A DNA stretch of 64,000 nt from Hydrocarboniphaga sp965279055 (GTDB lineage Bacteria > Pseudomonadota > Gammaproteobacteria > Nevskiales > Nevskiaceae): contig NZ_OZ257125.1 of NCBI RefSeq assembly GCF_965279055.1, forward strand, positions 3,348,001-3,412,000, given 5' to 3'. The translations under genes were made by a program, and so were the position numbers. The stretch's first letter is position 1. Each line of letters begins with the position of its first letter. The notes under the pieces were generated by a model that saw only the letters and a program-made list of their open reading frames with translations, was not told the origin of the DNA and did not search any database. This document shows positions 53,502-63,995 of this stretch, in pieces.

Positions 53502-54266
53502 ATGAGCCTGCAGAAATCCGGGACGATCAGGGTCGGCATCGGCGGCTGGACTTACGCGCCCTGGCGCGGCGGCGTGTTCTACCCCGACGATCTGCCGCAG
53601 AAGAACGAGCTGGCGCATGCCAGCCGCGTGATGACGGCCATCGAGATCAACGGCAGTTTCTACCGCGCGCCGACACCGGCCCACTTCGCATCCTGGCGCG
53701 ATCAGACACCCGAAGGCTTCGTGTTTTCGGTGAAGGCGCCGCGCTACACCACGCAGCGGCGCGTGCTCGCCGAAGGCGCGGACGCGGTGAGCGGCTTCGT
53801 CGAAGGCGGTGTCGCCGAACTCGGCACGCGCCTCGGGCCGCTGCTCTGGCAGTTGGCGCCGTCGCATCGCTTCGACGCCGATGACTTCGCCGCGTTCGCG
53901 GCTTTGCTGCCGCACAAGATCGGCAAGCAGCGCCTGCGTCACGTGATCGAGGCGCGTCACGCCAGCTTCCACACGCCGGCGTTCTTCACGCTGCTGCGCG
54001 AACATGGCCTGGCAACGGTGTTCACCGATTCGCCGGACTATCCGAACTTCGATGAAATCACCGCGGATTTCGTCTATCTGCGACAGATGTGCAGCGAGCC
54101 GCAACGCGCGACCGGCTATGCGCCGGCCGCGCTGAGCGCGCTGCACAGGCGCGCCACGGCTTGGTCGAAACAGGGCCTGGACGTGTTCGTCTACTTCATC
54201 AATGGCGCCAAGGAACGCGCACCCGGCGCGGCGCAGGCGCTGCTGAAGAAACTCGCGCCCGGCTGA
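53502..54266 (+). CDS. DUF72-family protein
   Basis: 254 residues from ATG 53502 (a GTG 6 bp earlier is possible). It opens with VGIGGWTYAPWRGGVFYP and contains EINGSFYR, FVFSVKAPRYTT and IEARHASFHT, which are DUF72 signatures (TIM-barrel-like, YecE group). The function is unproven. The 205-bp gap before it holds only the small stem-loop at 53299-53328. Confidence 0.88.
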   Translation: MSLQKSGTIRVGIGGWTYAPWRGGVFYPDDLPQKNELAHASRVMTAIEINGSFYRAPTPAHFASWRDQTPEGFVFSVKAPRYTTQRRVLAEGADAVSGFVEGGVAELGTRLGPLLWQLAPSHRFDADDFAAFAALLPHKIGKQRLRHVIEARHASFHTPAFFTLLREHGLATVFTDSPDYPNFDEITADFVYLRQMCSEPQRATGYAPAALSALHRRATAWSKQGLDVFVYFINGAKERAPGAAQALLKKLAPG

Positions 54267-54298
54267 CGCGGGCTTGACAGCGGCGCTGCGGTCTTCAA

Positions 54299-54318
54299 GT
54301 CTTGGGCCGTACCAAGAC
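54299..54318 (+). terminator. Hairpin between the DUF72 and DUF3014 genes
   Basis: GTCTTGG (54299-54305) and CCAAGAC (54312-54318) form a perfect 7-bp stem with a 6-nt loop, 33 bp after the DUF72 stop and 25 bp before the next ATG. It could equally be in the leader of the next gene. Confidence 0.4.
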
Positions 54319-54342
54319 AAACGATAGTCAAAGGATGCGAGC

Positions 54343-55179
54343 ATGAAGGCGCGCGACTGGGCACTGCCCGTCATCATCATCGTGGCGGCAGTCGTCGCGG
54401 CGGCCTGGTATTTCTTCGCCAAAACGGCGCAGGACGCGCAGCCGTCCGCCGAAGTGGTGGCACCCGCGGCCGTGACCACGCCAGCGCCGCCGGCCGCGGA
54501 CGACACACCGCAGAACCCGGTTCCGGTGACGCCGCCACCGTCCGAAACCGCGCCGCCTGCCCCGCCGCTGCCCTTGCTCGCGTCCAGCGACGCGGAGATG
54601 CGCCAGTCGCTGATCGGCCTGTTCGACACCGCGCCGGTCGAGGCCTTCCTGATTCCGACCGACATCATCCGGCGCTTCGTCGCGATGATCGACAACCTGC
54701 CGGAAGCCAGCCTGCCGATGCGCGTGCGGCCGATCCGCAAGATCGACGGCGGCTTCGTCGCGCAGCAGCAGGCGGAGGGCAGCTATACGCTGTCCGCCGG
54801 CAATGCGGCCCGCTACGCCGGCTTTGTCGAGGCCGTGCAAATGGCGGACGCCAAGCGCGTGAGCGAGGTGTATTTCCGCTATTACCCGCTGTTTCAAAGC
54901 GCCTACGAGGAGTTGGGGCATCCGGGCCAATACTTCAACGATCGCCTGGTGCAGGTGATCGATCACCTGCTGGCGACGCCGGAAATTGCCGGGGCGATCC
55001 CGCTGACGCGGCCGAAAGTGTTCTACCAGTTTGCCGACCCGGCGCTGGAGTCGCTGTCGGCCGGGCAGAAGGCGCTGATCCGCATCGGCCCGGAGAACGC
55101 CGAGGTGGTCAAGGCCAAGCTGCGCGAACTGCGCGCGCGCATCGCCACGCATCGCGCGACGGCGGCGGAGTCGCCGTAG
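54343..55179 (+). CDS. DUF3014-family membrane-anchored protein
   Basis: 278 residues. One N-terminal membrane helix (WALPVIIIVAAVVAAAWYFF), a Pro/Ala/Thr-rich linker (about 28-75) and a periplasmic domain with VEAFLIPTDIIRRFVAMIDNLPEASLP and VKVFYQFADPALESLSAGQKALIRIGPENA-like segments form the DUF3014 pattern. The function is unknown. Confidence 0.85.
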   Translation: MKARDWALPVIIIVAAVVAAAWYFFAKTAQDAQPSAEVVAPAAVTTPAPPAADDTPQNPVPVTPPPSETAPPAPPLPLLASSDAEMRQSLIGLFDTAPVEAFLIPTDIIRRFVAMIDNLPEASLPMRVRPIRKIDGGFVAQQQAEGSYTLSAGNAARYAGFVEAVQMADAKRVSEVYFRYYPLFQSAYEELGHPGQYFNDRLVQVIDHLLATPEIAGAIPLTRPKVFYQFADPALESLSAGQKALIRIGPENAEVVKAKLRELRARIATHRATAAESP

Positions 55180-55225
55180 CGGCCATCCCGTCGGGGTTCA
55201 CGGCGAATTCATCGCCGAAGCCTAA

Positions 55226-55255
55226 CTTGATCCTCATACGACACGGAGGATCAAG
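55226..55255 (+). promoter_or_regulatory. Hairpin sequestering the Shine-Dalgarno sequence
   Basis: CTTGATCCTC (55226-55235) is perfectly complementary to GAGGATCAAG (55246-55255), with a 10-nt loop. The GGAGG ribosome binding site (55245-55249) lies at the start of the right arm and the ATG is only 2 nt after the stem. In RNA this would hide the binding site, like an RNA thermometer or other translational switch. Confidence 0.6.
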
Positions 55256-55257
55256 AC

Positions 55258-55608
55258 ATGGATGTCTTCAATCATCAAAAGCGTCGCCTCGCCGTCAGCG
55301 CCTGTGCGCTGTTCGCTGCCGCCTTTGCGGTGCCGGCGATGGCCGACACCTACGTCAACGACGACGGCAAGCGCGTCGAATGCCATTACGAGCAGGTCAA
55401 GGGCGATGACGGCCATCCGGTGCGCGACCCGCTGATCGGCGCTGTCGCCGGCGGTGTCATCGGTCATCAGATCGGCGGCGGCAAGGGCAACGACGTGGCC
55501 ACGGTCGTCGGCGCCGGTGCCGGCGCTTATGCCGGCAAGAAGTACAACGATAACCGCACAGAAAACAGCGACAGCACCGAGCGCAAGGTCTGCCGTCCGG
55601 TCGGCTGA
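55258..55608 (+). CDS. Glycine-zipper (17-kDa surface antigen-like) outer-membrane protein
   Basis: 116 residues. After a basic leader comes a signal peptide (CALFAAAFAVPAMA), then a short domain and a glycine-zipper pair: LIGAVAGGVIGHQIGGGKGND and ATVVGAGAGAYAGKK. This is the rickettsial 17-kDa antigen / 2TM glycine-zipper pattern. Two Cys residues (ECHYE, VCRPVG) may form a disulfide. Such proteins insert in the outer membrane and are often stress-induced. The mRNA leader has a hairpin over the ribosome binding site. Confidence 0.85.
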   Translation: MDVFNHQKRRLAVSACALFAAAFAVPAMADTYVNDDGKRVECHYEQVKGDDGHPVRDPLIGAVAGGVIGHQIGGGKGNDVATVVGAGAGAYAGKKYNDNRTENSDSTERKVCRPVG

Positions 55609-55725
55609 TCGGTCACCGCCGGAACGCTTCACACTTTGTAATCAAGGCAGCCGCACGCTCAATGCGCCGGCTGCTTTGACGCGACCCCCGTCTTTATTTG
55701 CTTCTCCAACACTGCAGGTTCCGTG

Positions 55726-57498
<1,773 letters not shown>

Positions 57499-57506
57499 TG
57501 CGTCTC

Positions 57507-57528
57507 TCCTTCCCCACCGCGGGAAGGA
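57507..57528. terminator. Hairpin between convergent recQ and MFS genes
   Basis: TCCTTCCC (57507-57514) and GGGAAGGA (57521-57528) form a stem with a 6-nt loop, 9 bp after the recQ stop and 8 bp before the stop of the MFS gene. It could serve both strands. Confidence 0.5.
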
Positions 57529-57535
57529 ATCACGA

Positions 57536-58744
57536 TCACGGCGCCTCGCCGCCCGCCTCCGGCAACGGCGCCGGCGCGTCGGCTGCCGGCCGCAAGGCAA
57601 AGCGGAACGAGCGCCAGCCTATGGTGACCGAAAGCGCTCCGACGGCGACGATCAGCGCCGCGACACCCGGCCAGCCGAAGTGCATCCACAACGGTGCCGG
57701 CAGTACGCCGCCGACCGATCCGCCGAGATAGTAGAACAGCACGTACAGGCCCACCGAGGTGGCACGCGCATCGCCCGAGGCTTCGGCGACGAAGCTGGTC
57801 GCCGCGGTTTGCGCGATGAACAGGCCGGCGGAGAACAAGGTCAGCGCCGCGATCATCGACATCAGATGCGGCAACAGGCTCAGGGCCAGGCCGCTGACCG
57901 TGATCGACCACGCGATCATCAGCACGCGCGCGTGGCCATAGCGGTTCAGCAGCTTGCCCGAAAAGGGCGTGACGAAGACGCTGATCAGATACACCGCGAA
58001 GATCGCGGACAAGGCCGCTGGCCCCAGTGAAAACGGCGGCTCGGCCAGCCGCAGAGTCACATAGGTGAAACCCCCGACGAGCGCGAACAGCAGGCTGAAG
58101 CCGACCGCGTAGGCGCCGCGCAGTTCGGCGCGACGCAGCAGCGCGCGCATCGTCGCCAGCGGCGTGCTGATGCTGCGCACGCGCTCACGCTGCGGCGGCA
58201 GCCAGGCGCGGATCGCAATCGCCAGCAGCAGCTGGCCGAAAGCCAGCACACCGAAGCCCCAGTGCCAGCCGGCGAATTCAGCGACCAGGCCGGAGGTGAA
58301 GCGCCCGCAAAAGCCGCCGCCGATGGTGCCGGCCACGTACAGCGCGGTGACTTTGCGTGCCTGCTGCTGCGGCCACTCCGAGCCGATGTAGGCGACAGTG
58401 ACGCCGAAGATGCCAGGCAGAAAAATACCTTGCAGCAGGCGCGCGACGATCAGCTGCGTCGGGCTTTGCGCCAGCGCCACGGCGGCGGTCGGCAGTACGA
58501 CGATGAACGCCGCCAGCACGATCACGCGCTGCCGGCCGATGCGATCCGCCAGCAGGCCGGCAAAAGGCGCGGCGACCGCAACGCCGAACGTGCCGGCCGA
58601 GACGATCAGGCCGGCGAGCGCCGCATTCGCGCCGAGCCAGGCGTGCAGCAGCGGCATCAGCGATTGCGGGGCGTACAGGCTCAAGAACGCCGCGGCGCCG
58701 GCCAGCACCACGGCGACGCGACGGCGGTCTTTCATCGCCGGCAC
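57536..58744 (-). CDS. MFS transporter (YnfM-like)
   Basis: 402 residues with twelve hydrophobic segments. The inter-helix motif GLLADRIGRQRVIVLAA is the MFS signature, and the C-half starts after ISTPLATMRALLRRAELRGAY. It resembles drug/proton antiporters of the YnfM/CmlA-like subgroup. The substrate is unknown. It is convergent with recQ. Confidence 0.87.
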   Translation of the reverse strand: MPAMKDRRRVAVVLAGAAAFLSLYAPQSLMPLLHAWLGANAALAGLIVSAGTFGVAVAAPFAGLLADRIGRQRVIVLAAFIVVLPTAAVALAQSPTQLIVARLLQGIFLPGIFGVTVAYIGSEWPQQQARKVTALYVAGTIGGGFCGRFTSGLVAEFAGWHWGFGVLAFGQLLLAIAIRAWLPPQRERVRSISTPLATMRALLRRAELRGAYAVGFSLLFALVGGFTYVTLRLAEPPFSLGPAALSAIFAVYLISVFVTPFSGKLLNRYGHARVLMIAWSITVSGLALSLLPHLMSMIAALTLFSAGLFIAQTAATSFVAEASGDARATSVGLYVLFYYLGGSVGGVLPAPLWMHFGWPGVAALIVAVGALSVTIGWRSFRFALRPAADAPAPLPEAGGEAP

Positions 58745-58892
58745 GCGGGCGTGTCGCCAGATTTTTCAGCGAAGGGGCGACACGCGCGCCGACAGTCGTT
58801 CATTTCAGGTCTTGGGTGGTACAGCACTCTATTGTCGCTGCGCGGCGGGAATCGGACCAGTTTCCTGGCCGCTCGCGGCGCCGGGGCCCGCA

Positions 58893-60071
58893 ATGACATT
58901 ACCGCCGGACAGGAATCTGCAACTGCATCGTGTGCCCGATACGCAGCACACCGCGATGCCGCTGCTGCGCTGGCCGGTCGACATACGCGGCACGGCACTG
59001 ACGATCATCGCCTTCGTCGCGGTGGTCCATCTGCTGCAATGGGCCAAACAGGTGTTCATTCCGCTGGTGCTGGCGATTTCGCTGAGCTACGCGCTGACGC
59101 CCTTCGTCAACATGCTGAAGAAGCGCCTGCGCCTGCCGCCGGCGCTGGGGGCCGCGCTGGCCTTGCTGCTGCTGGTGTCCACGGTCGCCTATCTTGGCGC
59201 GGCGCTGCAGCCGCAGATGGCGACCCTGCTCGACAACGTGCCACAGGCGACCAAGAAGCTGGAGAGCCTGCTGCATCGCACCTCGCTGGACCGCACCAGC
59301 GCTTTTCGCAAGATCACCATTGCCGCCGACGAATTCGGCAAGGCCACCAACCCCGATGCGGCGCGCCTGTCGCAACAGAATTCACCGGGCACCAACGCAA
59401 TCATCGGTGCCTCGCCCGACAAGTTGCGCGAAGTGCTGTGGAACGGCGCCGGCGCGGTGCTGACCGGCTTCGGCCAGACCGTCGTGGTGCTGGCCTTGTC
59501 GTATTTCCTGCTGATTTCCGGGCATTCGTTCAAGCGTCGGCTGGTCAAGATCAGCGGCGACACGCTCACCGAGAAGAAACTCACCGTGCAGATTCTCGAC
59601 GAGATCGACACGCAGATTCAGCGCTACATCGTCATCCAGGTCGGCACCAGCGCGCTGGTCGGCGTGCTCACCGGCGTCGCGTTCTGGGTGATCGGCGTCG
59701 ACAGCGCGTTCTTCTGGGGCGTCGCCGCCGGCGTGCTGCATCTGGTGCCCTATATCGGCACCGCGCTGGTGATCCTGCTGTCGTCGGTCTTCGCCTATCT
59801 GCAGTTCTCCGAGCTGCACACGGTGCTGCTGGTCGACGGCGTGACGCTGGCGATCGCCGGCCTGGTCGGCTTCGGCATGGTGCCCTGGCTGACCGAGAAA
59901 GTCGGCCGCATCAACGCGGTCGCGACTTTCGTCGCGCTGATCGCCTGGGAATGGCTCTGGGGCATCCCCGGCCTGCTGCTCGGCATCCCGATCATGATGG
60001 CGGTGATGGCGGTGTGCGAGCGCATCGAGCGGCTGCAGCCGATAGCGGAGCTGCTGGGGTCGGACAAATAG
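58893..60071 (+). CDS. AI-2E/PerM-family membrane protein, first copy
   Basis: 392 residues from ATG 58893. Starts further upstream read through a non-conserved region. Family features are paired N-terminal helices (LTIIAFVAVVHLLQWAKQVFIPLVLAISLSYALTPF), a central soluble segment (about 90-200) and C-terminal helices with LVPYIGTALVILLSSVFAYL. PerM/AI-2E proteins include a Na+/H+ antiporter and proposed autoinducer exporters, so the substrate is uncertain. A second member lies at 61588. Confidence 0.87.
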   Translation: MTLPPDRNLQLHRVPDTQHTAMPLLRWPVDIRGTALTIIAFVAVVHLLQWAKQVFIPLVLAISLSYALTPFVNMLKKRLRLPPALGAALALLLLVSTVAYLGAALQPQMATLLDNVPQATKKLESLLHRTSLDRTSAFRKITIAADEFGKATNPDAARLSQQNSPGTNAIIGASPDKLREVLWNGAGAVLTGFGQTVVVLALSYFLLISGHSFKRRLVKISGDTLTEKKLTVQILDEIDTQIQRYIVIQVGTSALVGVLTGVAFWVIGVDSAFFWGVAAGVLHLVPYIGTALVILLSSVFAYLQFSELHTVLLVDGVTLAIAGLVGFGMVPWLTEKVGRINAVATFVALIAWEWLWGIPGLLLGIPIMMAVMAVCERIERLQPIAELLGSDK

Positions 60072-60089
60072 CGCCCGATCTCTGCACGT

Positions 60090-60155
60090 GTAGGAGCGGA
60101 CCCAGTCCGCGACTGTGCCGGTGAAGCTTCAATCGCGGACAGGGTCCGCTCCTAC
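60090..60155. repeat. 66-bp palindromic repeat, copy 3 (REP-like)
   Basis: The same 66-bp length and arms as copies 1 and 2, with one mismatch in the left arm (GGACCCAGTCC in place of GGACCCTGTCC). It lies 18 bp after the stop of the preceding gene. Confidence 0.85.
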
Positions 60156-60203
60156 AGGGTGCGGAAGGATGCGACCATTGCATCTCGGAAAACGGAAGGC
60201 CCC

Positions 60204-61208
60204 ATGATCCCCAGCCAAATGCGCTACGTCGCCCTCGACCAACCCGGCGCCGCCGAGGCAATGCGCATCGCCCGCGGCCCGGTGCCGCAGCCCGCGGCCG
60301 GCCAGGTGCTGATCCGCGTGCTCGCCGCCGGCATCAACCGCCCCGACATCGCGCAGCGCCTGGGCGCGTATCCGCCGCCGGCCGATGCCAGCCCGGTGCT
60401 CGGCCTGGAAGTCGCCGGAGAAGTCGTCGCACTCGGCGAGCGCGTCGTCGGACTGCAGACCGGCGACAAGGTCTGCGCACTGACCCATGGCGGCGGCTAC
60501 GCCGAGTACTGCGTCGCCGATGCGCGCCACTGCCTGCCGTGGCCGCGGGGCTTCGATGCGCTGCGCGCCGCGGTGCTGCCGGAGAATCATTTCACCGTCT
60601 GGTCCAACGTGTTCCAGCTCGGCGGCCTGCAGCGCGGCGAGACCCTGCTGGTGCATGGCGGCAGCAGCGGCATCGGCACCACGGCGATCCAGCTCGGCCG
60701 CGAATTCGGTGCGGAGGTCATCGCCACCGCCGGCAGCGCCGACAAATGCGCGGCCTGCGAAAAGCTCGGCGCGAATCTGGCGATCGACTATCGCCAGCAG
60801 GATTTCGAGGCGGTGATCAAGCAGGCACGCGGCAGCCGGGGCGTCGACGTGATTCTGGACATGGTCGGCGGCTCGTATACGCCGCGCAATCTGCGGCTGC
60901 TGGCCATGGACGGACGCCTGGTGCAGATCGCCACGCTCGAGAGCCCCAAGGTCGAGGGCTTCGATCTGCGCGAGCTGATGAAGCGCCGCGCCCGGCTCAC
61001 CGGCTCGACCCTGCGGCCCCGCACGCCCGATCAGAAAGCCGCCATCGCCAGCGCCTTGCGCGAGCAGGTCTGGCCGGTGCTGGACGCCGGCCGCTGCGCG
61101 CCGCTGATCCACCGGGTCTACGATTTTGGCGACGTGGTCGAGGCGCATCGTATGATGGAAAGCAGCGCGCACATCGGCAAGCTGGTGTTGCAGCTGGCGC
61201 AGCATTGA
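60204..61208 (+). CDS. NAD(P)H-quinone oxidoreductase, zinc-binding-dehydrogenase type
   Basis: 334 residues from ATG 60204 with GGAAGG upstream. The medium-chain dehydrogenase fold shows GLEVAGEVVALGERV, a Rossmann NADP site LLVHGGSSGIGTTAIQLGREFG and GVDVILDMVGG. There are no structural-zinc Cys clusters. It belongs to the quinone reductase / PIG3 group that reduces quinones. A PHA-system protein gene follows. Confidence 0.88.
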   Translation: MIPSQMRYVALDQPGAAEAMRIARGPVPQPAAGQVLIRVLAAGINRPDIAQRLGAYPPPADASPVLGLEVAGEVVALGERVVGLQTGDKVCALTHGGGYAEYCVADARHCLPWPRGFDALRAAVLPENHFTVWSNVFQLGGLQRGETLLVHGGSSGIGTTAIQLGREFGAEVIATAGSADKCAACEKLGANLAIDYRQQDFEAVIKQARGSRGVDVILDMVGGSYTPRNLRLLAMDGRLVQIATLESPKVEGFDLRELMKRRARLTGSTLRPRTPDQKAAIASALREQVWPVLDAGRCAPLIHRVYDFGDVVEAHRMMESSAHIGKLVLQLAQH

Positions 61209-61284
61209 TGGCTCAGTTCACGGCCGATTCAGTGCCCGGGCGATAATTCGTATTCCAGTAATCAGAAAGCACAAGGGGAACAAC

Positions 61285-61560
61285 GTGGCAGACATCGACA
61301 TCACGCGCGCGCACGGCAAGAGCGTTGCCGAAACCAAGAAAATCGTCGACGCGCTGATCGGCAAGATGGCCAAGGATTTCGATCTGAAGCACAACTGGGA
61401 AGGCGACACGCTGAAGTTCGAACGCAGCGGCCTGTCCGGGCAGATGGCGATCACCGAGCAAGACCTCCATATCACCGCCAAGCTTGGCATGCTGCTCAAG
61501 CCGATGAAGGGCCGCATCGAAAAAGAGCTGACCGCCGCACTCGACCGCAAGCTCGCCTGA
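61285..61560 (+). CDS. Polyhydroxyalkanoic-acid-system family protein
   Basis: 91 residues from GTG 61285, with AAGGGG upstream. The pattern ITRAHGKSVAETKKIVDAL ... MAKDFDLKHNWEGDTLKFERSGLSGQM matches the PHA granule-region family (PF09650-type). Family members are found with polyhydroxyalkanoate genes, but this copy has no such genes nearby. Confidence 0.8.
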   Translation: MADIDITRAHGKSVAETKKIVDALIGKMAKDFDLKHNWEGDTLKFERSGLSGQMAITEQDLHITAKLGMLLKPMKGRIEKELTAALDRKLA

Positions 61561-61587
61561 TCGCGGCGCAGTGACCCGAACCGGCAC

Positions 61588-62634
61588 ATGGACGAGCCGG
61601 CCGTAACAGCAGCAGCAAAGCGCAGCGCGATCGCCAGCGGCATTGCGATCGTCAACTACCTGCTGCTGATCGCGGCGATCATCGCCGCGCTGCTGCTGCT
61701 GAAAATCATCGTCATCAGCGCCGCTATCGGCCTGGGCATCGGCGTGCTGCTGGCGCCGCCGCTGCGGCATTTCCAGGCGCGCTTCAAGCTGCCGCGCGGT
61801 GTCGGCGCGGTGGTCGTGGTGCTGATCACGATCGCGGTGATCGGCGGCGTCGGCTACGGCATCTACGTGATCACCGAACCGCAGGTGAACTCGCTCGGCG
61901 AGCGCATGCCGCAGATCGTCGACAAGCTGCAGGGCATCGCCAACCGCCTGCTCGAACGCTATCCCTGGCTCGACGCCGGCAGCTCCTCGTTCAACATCGC
62001 CGACACCGCCCGCACCATCGGCGGCAAGCTGTTCCAGGGCGCCTGGTCCGGCCTCAGCGTGTTCGGCGCGCTGATCTTCGCCTTCATCATCGGTCTGTAT
62101 ACCGCGGTCGATGCCGAGCGCTACTACCACGGCCTGCTCCAGTCTTTTGCGCCGGCGCATCGCGACACCGCCGCGGATTTCATGCAGCAAGCGGCGCAGA
62201 CGATACGCAACTGGTTTCACGCGCAGCTGATCGACATGGCGATCATCGGCAGCCTCACCGCGATCGGCCTGTGGCTGGTCGGCGTCGACTACTGGCTGCT
62301 GTTCGGCCTGCTCACTGGCCTGCTCGGCATCATCCCGTATGCCGGCATCGCCATCGTCGTGATCTTTGCAAGTCTAGTGACCCTGGCCTCGGACCCGGGC
62401 CGGCTGCCTTGGGTGATCGCCGTGTTCGTCGTCACGCAACAGCTCGAAGGTAACGTGATCCTGCCGCTGGTGATGAGCGGCCAGGCCGCGCTGCCGGCGA
62501 TGCCGCTGCTGATCTTCATGCTGGTGATCGGCAGCTGGGGCGGCCTGCTCGGCGTACTGATCGCGCCGCCACTGTTCGCGCTGGCGCTGCTGGCATACCG
62601 CCGGTTCTATCTGCAGCGCCTGGAAGCGGCGTAG
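61588..62634 (+). CDS. AI-2E/PerM-family membrane protein, second copy
   Basis: 348 residues. Paired N-terminal helices (IVNYLLLIAAIIAALLLLKIIVI), a central amphipathic segment and C-terminal helices (LVGVDYWLLFGLLTGLLGIIPYAGIAIVVIFA) match the family. It resembles the first copy only in overall layout. It follows the PHA-system protein by 27 bp. Confidence 0.87.
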   Translation: MDEPAVTAAAKRSAIASGIAIVNYLLLIAAIIAALLLLKIIVISAAIGLGIGVLLAPPLRHFQARFKLPRGVGAVVVVLITIAVIGGVGYGIYVITEPQVNSLGERMPQIVDKLQGIANRLLERYPWLDAGSSSFNIADTARTIGGKLFQGAWSGLSVFGALIFAFIIGLYTAVDAERYYHGLLQSFAPAHRDTAADFMQQAAQTIRNWFHAQLIDMAIIGSLTAIGLWLVGVDYWLLFGLLTGLLGIIPYAGIAIVVIFASLVTLASDPGRLPWVIAVFVVTQQLEGNVILPLVMSGQAALPAMPLLIFMLVIGSWGGLLGVLIAPPLFALALLAYRRFYLQRLEAA

Positions 62635-62636
62635 CG

Positions 62637-62715
62637 GTCATCCCGCGAAGGCGGGAATCCAGTGGCGGACAGAGCAACGCTTTCATCCCTGGATTCCCGC
62701 CTTCGCGGGAATGAC
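62637..62715. repeat. 79-bp palindromic repeat with CGCGAAGGCGGGAAT core
   Basis: The left arm GTCATCCCGCGAAGGCGGGA and continuing AATCCAG is matched inverted at 62689-62715 (CTGGATTCCCGCCTTCGCGG and GAATGAC). One base is missing in the left arm. This sequence type is a common dispersed palindrome in proteobacteria. Confidence 0.8.
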
Positions 62716-62983
62716 AGCGGATGTTCCTTACCGATAAAGCTGGAGACAATTAGAACGACGTTTCAACGAATCAGCAGAGCCGACTTACGCATGAAGCCGA
62801 AGATAATTGACCGCAAGTTGAGCGCCGCGCTCCGGGCGCGGCATTAAAAGTCTTAGGCAATCTGAGCCACCGCCGAGAATCGTCGGTCCGTGCGTCAACC
62901 TTGAGTTGGACTCAACGCAATTTCTGTCGTAAAAAAAGACGCTATCCGCCCTTTGACTCCAGTAAATTGATTTAGCTCTGACT
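62716..62983. other. Intergenic region before the TlpA-like gene
   Basis: 268 bp, AT-richer than average. A short frame (62791-62847, MKPKIIDRKLSAALRARH) and a GCCGCGC/GCGCGGC hairpin lie within it, but I see no recognisable gene. A TTGACT-type box near 62950 could be part of the next gene's promoter. Confidence 0.35.
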
Positions 62984-63574
62984 ATGGCTATGAAAAATTT
63001 CCCCGTCATCGGAAGCATCTCGTTGACGTTTGCGCTTTCAATTTTCAGCATCGTCTATAGCTATTGCGCCAAAGCAGCAGATTCGAAGTTCATCCGAATC
63101 GACGGGCACTATTCAGATAGCAAGCTAGCGACCTTCGGCCGCATAACGCTCCCACGTACGTTTTTGTACGATTCGAAAGGCAACCTGATCGCCCAAGAGC
63201 AGTGGCCATCCGAGTTGACCGATCTGAAAGCGAAAGTCGGGGATGCTTTTTGTTGTATCTCTCCATCTGGCGAGTCAGGTGAAGGGGGAGAGCCTCCAAA
63301 AGACTGCGTCAAAATCGTCTACGGAGCCGATGTGTCCGAAAACACCATGGGTCTGATCGATGCCAAGGGCGATCCAATTACGCTTAAATCAATCCCCGCT
63401 AAGAAATACTTGTTGGTCGAATACTTTGCTACGTGGTGTCCGCCCTGTATCGAGGAACGCAAGGCGCTGACCGACCTTTTCGCAACATCGCCGATCGCGA
63501 GCAACTATGTTTGGCTGTCAATCGACATGTCGCGAATGCTCGAAGCAGAGGAAGCGGCCACGTCGAAGAAGTAG
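62984..63574 (+). CDS. TlpA-like thioredoxin-fold exported protein
   Basis: 196 residues from ATG 62984 (ATG 62990 also possible). An N-terminal hydrophobic segment (IGSISLTFALSIFSIVYSYC) could be a signal or anchor. The C-terminal domain has the redox motif CPPC in YFATWCPPCIEERKAL, typical of TlpA/ResA-type periplasmic thioredoxins. The N-terminal half (residues 30-110) with several extra Cys (FCCIS, DCVKI) is not recognised. The C-terminus ends early (about 50 residues after CPPC), so the thioredoxin fold may be shortened. Confidence 0.65.
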   Translation: MAMKNFPVIGSISLTFALSIFSIVYSYCAKAADSKFIRIDGHYSDSKLATFGRITLPRTFLYDSKGNLIAQEQWPSELTDLKAKVGDAFCCISPSGESGEGGEPPKDCVKIVYGADVSENTMGLIDAKGDPITLKSIPAKKYLLVEYFATWCPPCIEERKALTDLFATSPIASNYVWLSIDMSRMLEAEEAATSKK

Positions 63575-63761
63575 CAGAACGCGGAGGGGACATTGGCGAA
63601 TCCCGCCCGAAATTAGCTACAAGCAATTGCTTTGCAGCGCTTGAGCCTCGACGCTAGAGGCTACCGCCCCAAATGTCACCGGGGCGGCGGACCTCCGCAG
63701 CAAAGGACGGCGACGCGGTCGTCTCTGACTTTATTGTCGGAGAACAAGGGCGGTTTAGACG
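63575..63761. other. Gap between the TlpA-like gene and the small lipoprotein
   Basis: 187 bp. It holds one GCCCC/GGGGC hairpin near 63664-63683. I see no gene or clear promoter. Confidence 0.3.
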
Positions 63762-63995
63762 CTACTGCACCTTCTTCATCGTGTACCCACGCGTCATCAT
63801 GCACTGCTGCGCCAGCGCCTTCTGTTCGTCGCCGAGGCGCACGATGCCGGATTCCTCTTCGCAGGCGCTGCGGTCGGCCTCCATCGCCTTCTGGTCGACG
63901 CCGGGTGCGCTGTAAGTCCAGCGCTCGCTGGCGCAGGCGCTGAGCAGCAGCGGGGCGGACAGCATCAGCAAAGCGAGTCTCGGTGTCACGCGCAT
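63762..63995 (-). CDS. Small lipoprotein
   Basis: 77 residues. A signal peptide with lipobox LLSAC (LMLSAPLLLSACASE) is followed by a short acidic region with two Cys residues (SACEEES, QQCMMTRG). The QQCMMTRGYTMKKV end resembles small lipoproteins of unknown function seen in Gammaproteobacteria. The whole gene fits inside the window, 5 bp from its right edge. Confidence 0.7.
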   Translation of the reverse strand: MRVTPRLALLMLSAPLLLSACASERWTYSAPGVDQKAMEADRSACEEESGIVRLGDEQKALAQQCMMTRGYTMKKVQ

